Source: Streptosporangiaceae bacterium
GTDB lineage: Bacteria; Actinomycetota; Actinomycetes; Streptosporangiales; Streptosporangiaceae
Length of the DNA: 11,445 nt
Assembly (NCBI GenBank): GCA_025934635.1
Contig: JAICWX010000271.1
Coordinates: 1 to 11,445 of the forward strand
Direction of reading: 5' to 3'
Shown: piece after piece, positions 8,519 to 11,445 of the stretch
How the letters are laid out: each line of letters opens with the position of its first letter
How positions within the stretch are numbered: position 1 is the first letter of the stretch
Notes under the pieces: generated by a model
Seen by the model: the letters and a program-made list of their open reading frames with translations, nothing else
Databases searched by the model: none
What the model was told of the DNA's origin: nothing
Translations under genes and position numbers: made by a program

Positions 8519-8623
8519 GCGGCGACATGATGGATCCTGCCTGCGCCGCAATGGCGGGGTACACGCCAGCGGCGGGGTGCTTGCGGGGAGTGTGCCGGCC
8601 GGCCAGGCAGAAGGGGATCGACA

Positions 8624-9241
8624 GTGCTGATCATCTTTGGCCTGCGCGTGTTCTTCCGGACGCTGGCGCAGGGCACCTTCCACTGCCGCCGCTGCGGCGG
8701 GGACCGCGAGTACCGTCACCGGGCCGGGCGCCGGTGGTTCACGCTGTTCTTCCTCCCGGTCATCCCGCTCAACGCGGTCGGCGAGCACGTTCAGTGCACC
8801 AGCTGCAAGACCCGCTACGTGACCGACGTGCTCAGCCAGCCCACCACCGCGCAGATGCAGGCGGCCCTGCCGGCCGGCATGCGAGCCGCTGTTTCCGCCA
8901 TGCTGCGGTCCGGTGATCCGTCGAACCCGGCGTCACGGCAGCGCGCGATCGAGGCGGTCCGCGCGTCGGGCGTGCCGAACTACGACGAGACCATGCTCAA
9001 CGCCGACCTCATGCAGCCGTTCGAGGCGATCCGCCCGGCCCTGAACCAGGTCGGCGGCCAGCTCGCCATCCAGGCCCGGGAGTGGTACCTGGCCGAGGTG
9101 ATCCGCATCGCCATGGCGGACGGCCCGCTCAGCGAGTCCGAGCGGCACGCCTCGCTGGCCATCGGCGCCGACCTCGGCATGACCCAGGCTCAGGTCGTCG
9201 GCGTCGTCGCGATGACCGAGCAGTCGGCCGGCCGCGACTAG
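8624..9241 (+). CDS. Zinc-ribbon and TerB-like domain protein
   Basis: The 205-residue product starts with a short hydrophobic stretch and a zinc ribbon (C21-x2-C24 and C58-x2-C61) interrupted by a hydrophobic strand, WFTLFFLPVIPLN (38-50). A helical C-terminal domain resembles TerB (COG3793-like): AEVIRIAMADGPLSESERHA (157-176), with the acidic DG-x-L-SE-x-E pattern seen in TerB metal-binding helices. The name 'tellurite resistance' is by family only; no other ter genes are nearby and a stress or membrane-associated role is a guess. GTG 8624 is supported by AAGGGG 7 nt upstream. The gene lies between two leftward acetyltransferase paralogues, and its TAG stop overlaps the stop of the second one in the palindrome CTAG. 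Confidence 0.85.
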   Translation: MLIIFGLRVFFRTLAQGTFHCRRCGGDREYRHRAGRRWFTLFFLPVIPLNAVGEHVQCTSCKTRYVTDVLSQPTTAQMQAALPAGMRAAVSAMLRSGDPSNPASRQRAIEAVRASGVPNYDETMLNADLMQPFEAIRPALNQVGGQLAIQAREWYLAEVIRIAMADGPLSESERHASLAIGADLGMTQAQVVGVVAMTEQSAGRD

Positions 9242-10266
9242 CCTGGCGCCGGGGCCGCGTATCCCGGCACCGCCGCCGGGTCGAGCTGCCAGGAGACGAA
9301 GGGCGCGCCGGAAGGGACGTAGCCGAGGGCGTCGTTGACCGCGATCATGTGCGTGTTGCCCGCGGCGTTCATTGTCTCCATCCGCTCCAGCTGCGGCTCG
9401 GTGGTCGCGAGCAGTTCGATCATGGCCAGCTTCAGCAGCAGGCCGAGCCGGTGCCCGCGGTGTTCCCGGGTGACCGCCGTGATCACCTGATGTCCCCAGC
9501 CCGGATCCTCCGGGTCCACGGCCATCTCGGTCATCGCGGCCAGGTCCCCGGTGTCGTCGTGCCGCGCTGCCACCGCGTACTGATGCGTCCCGTACCGGGG
9601 CTGCAGGTCGTTGACGCGTTCGCGGACGCGCTGGGCGTCCCACTCCTCAGCCGCGGCCCCGGGTTCACGGGGGGCGTCGCCCATCGCGTTGTAGATCGCC
9701 GCCACCGGTTCGGTGAACTCCCCGGGCACCGGCCCGGCCCACGACACCAGTGAGTAGCCGGCCGCGGCCCGCTCGGCCAGCCCGCGCAGCCGGGTGCGCG
9801 TGGCCTGGTCCAGGGTGGCGAGGTCGAGGATGCGCTGGATGTCCGCGAGGCCCGGCTTCGCCCCGGCCGCGCGCGCGAACGCCTCGCCGGGGGAGCCCGC
9901 GCGCGCGACGCCCTTGAGGACCGAGCGCCGGTTCGCCGCCGCCCGCCCGGCCGCGTGCCGCAGCAGGGCGCGTCCGGCGCCGCGCTGCCGCTCCGCCGGG
10001 TGCACGATCAGGTTCAGGTTCGCCTGGTCCAGGTTCTCCCGGGACGGCAGTTCCAGCCGGTACCAGCCCGGGACCGAGCCGTCCTCCCGGCGGGCCTGCC
10101 ACAGTTCCCGCGGGTTGCCGTCCCAGCCGACCGCGAGCCAGCCCGCGTAGGCCCGGCCGGTGAACCACGGTGCTCCCGGTTCGTCGGCCCGCTGGGCGGC
10201 CAGGTACACCTCATGGCACACCCGTGCCCGCAGCGGGTCGGACGGGTCGGCCTGCTCGATGCGCAT
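9238..10266 (-). CDS. Double-GNAT-domain N-acetyltransferase, paralogue 2
   Basis: The 342-residue product has two GNAT folds. Motif A of the first is IVHPAERQRGAGRALLRHA (87-105). The second has ITAVTREHRGHRLGLLLKLA (262-281) and HMIAVNDALGY (306-316). It aligns over its whole length with the gene at 7293-8354 but lacks the AQPDR tail, ending in VPGYAAPAPG. ATG 10266 is chosen because homology begins there. GGGAGG abuts the ATG with no spacer, which is unusual, and an in-frame GTG at 10302 matches the alternative start of paralogue 1. The acyl acceptor is unknown; resemblance to two-domain enzymes such as MshD is at fold level only. It is convergent with the TerB-like gene, sharing stop codons in CTAG (9238-9241). 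Confidence 0.9.
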   Translation of the reverse strand: MRIEQADPSDPLRARVCHEVYLAAQRADEPGAPWFTGRAYAGWLAVGWDGNPRELWQARREDGSVPGWYRLELPSRENLDQANLNLIVHPAERQRGAGRALLRHAAGRAAANRRSVLKGVARAGSPGEAFARAAGAKPGLADIQRILDLATLDQATRTRLRGLAERAAAGYSLVSWAGPVPGEFTEPVAAIYNAMGDAPREPGAAAEEWDAQRVRERVNDLQPRYGTHQYAVAARHDDTGDLAAMTEMAVDPEDPGWGHQVITAVTREHRGHRLGLLLKLAMIELLATTEPQLERMETMNAAGNTHMIAVNDALGYVPSGAPFVSWQLDPAAVPGYAAPAPG

Positions 10267-10304
10267 CCTCCCAGCCAACCGCCCCCGCCCCGGCGGCGCC
10301 ACCG

Positions 10305-10310
10305 AATATC
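10305..10310 (-). promoter_or_regulatory. Candidate -10 box (GATATT) for GNAT-2
   Basis: Identical to the hexamer of paralogue 1 and also exactly 38 nt before ATG (10266). The conserved 38-nt interval indicates that the promoter-leader unit was duplicated with the gene or kept by selection. Confidence 0.5.
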
Positions 10311-10387
10311 GTGCCCGCGGCACCACCGCACAGCACGCCGGCCCGCGCCGCGATGTGCCCGCGGCGCCACCGCCGCCGCCCGGCTGA

Positions 10388-10393
10388 TATGGT
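10388..10393 (+). promoter_or_regulatory. Candidate -10 box (TATGGT) for the leuA leader transcript
   Basis: TATGGT matches TANNNT and lies 8 nt before the ATG of the leucine-rich leader ORF, so the transcript would start at or within a few bases of that ATG. The upstream DNA is extremely GC-rich and shows no -35. Confidence 0.45.
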
Positions 10394-10401
10394 GGGTCGC
10401 A

Positions 10402-10448
10402 ATGTTGCGCGAGCTGCTCCTCCTTAGCGGCCGCGGCGGGGGCCGATA

Positions 10449-10449
<1 letters not shown>
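10402..10449 (+). CDS. leuA leader peptide, 15 residues with four consecutive leucines
   Basis: ATG 10402 to TAG 10447-10449 encodes MLRELLLLSGRGGGR, with Leu at positions 2, 5, 6, 7 and 8 (codons TTG, CTG, CTC, CTC, CTT). A short ORF with a run of the regulated amino acid immediately upstream of leuA is the classic design of a leader peptide: ribosome stalling at Leu codons when charged tRNA-Leu is scarce changes the folding of downstream RNA. The stop codon overlaps the first base of the proposed pseudoknot at 10449-10511, so translation to the end would physically cover its first strand. A TATGGT hexamer 8 nt upstream suggests a nearly leaderless message. Expression is inferred, but the composition and position are hard to explain otherwise. 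Confidence 0.8.

Positions 10450-11445
<996 letters not shown>

Noticed and set aside
8528..8623. Upstream ATG start (8528) for the TerB-like gene
   Set aside because: The ATGATG at 8528-8533 is not in the frame of the gene, and the GTG at 8624 has a well-placed AAGGGG.
7293..10266. Anti-phage or toxin-antitoxin system made of the GNAT and TerB-like genes
   Set aside because: The GNATs are two-domain enzymes of about 350 residues, not the small GNAT toxins paired with an RHH antitoxin. No nuclease, sensor or antitoxin-like partner is present, so there is no support for a defence role.

Overview
The window is a stretch of high-GC actinobacterial chromosome. Codon third positions are mostly G or C, several starts are GTG or TTG, and the ECF/SigE-family sigma factor, double-GNAT acetyltransferases and long-form leuA are of actinobacterial type. 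I cannot name the genus. Most of it is conserved housekeeping DNA with a few accessory insertions.

Layout, left to right. A leftward SigE-family sigma factor gene (cut by the window edge) is separated by about 470 bp from the rightward HIT-family gene. That gap holds three tandem 23-bp repeats. Next comes the conserved cluster phoH (ybeZ) - ybeY - corC (ybeX) - cytidine-deaminase-like gene, with a leftward Nudix gene placed between it and era. phoH carries an in-frame 360-residue intein with a LAGLIDADG homing-endonuclease domain, inserted 9 residues before the Walker B acidic pair. Convergent to era is a leftward double-GNAT acetyltransferase gene. Then come a rightward zinc-ribbon/TerB-like gene and a second leftward double-GNAT paralogue. 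The right end holds the first 301 codons of leuA, preceded by a leucine-rich leader peptide and an RNA segment that can fold as an H-type pseudoknot.

How the genes work together. YbeZ, YbeY and YbeX (PhoH ATPase, endoribonuclease, CBS/CorC membrane protein) and Era (16S rRNA-binding GTPase) form a ribosome maturation and RNA quality-control group. The cytidine-deaminase-like protein keeps the genomic position of Cdd but has lost its catalytic residues. leuA belongs to leucine biosynthesis and is probably controlled by leader translation. The GNAT and TerB-like genes have no assigned substrate here.

Recurrent themes. Four genes and the leuA leader ORF have a TANNNT-like -10 hexamer only 6-8 nt before the start codon and no clear Shine-Dalgarno sequence, suggesting leaderless transcripts. 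Two convergent gene junctions (cdd-like/Nudix and era/GNAT) contain 15-bp tandem repeats, and a third (TerB/GNAT) shares its two stop codons in one CTAG. I found no tRNA, rRNA, CRISPR array or insertion sequence. The most notable items are the PhoH intein, the leuA leader/pseudoknot and the duplicated GNAT unit with its conserved promoter-leader.
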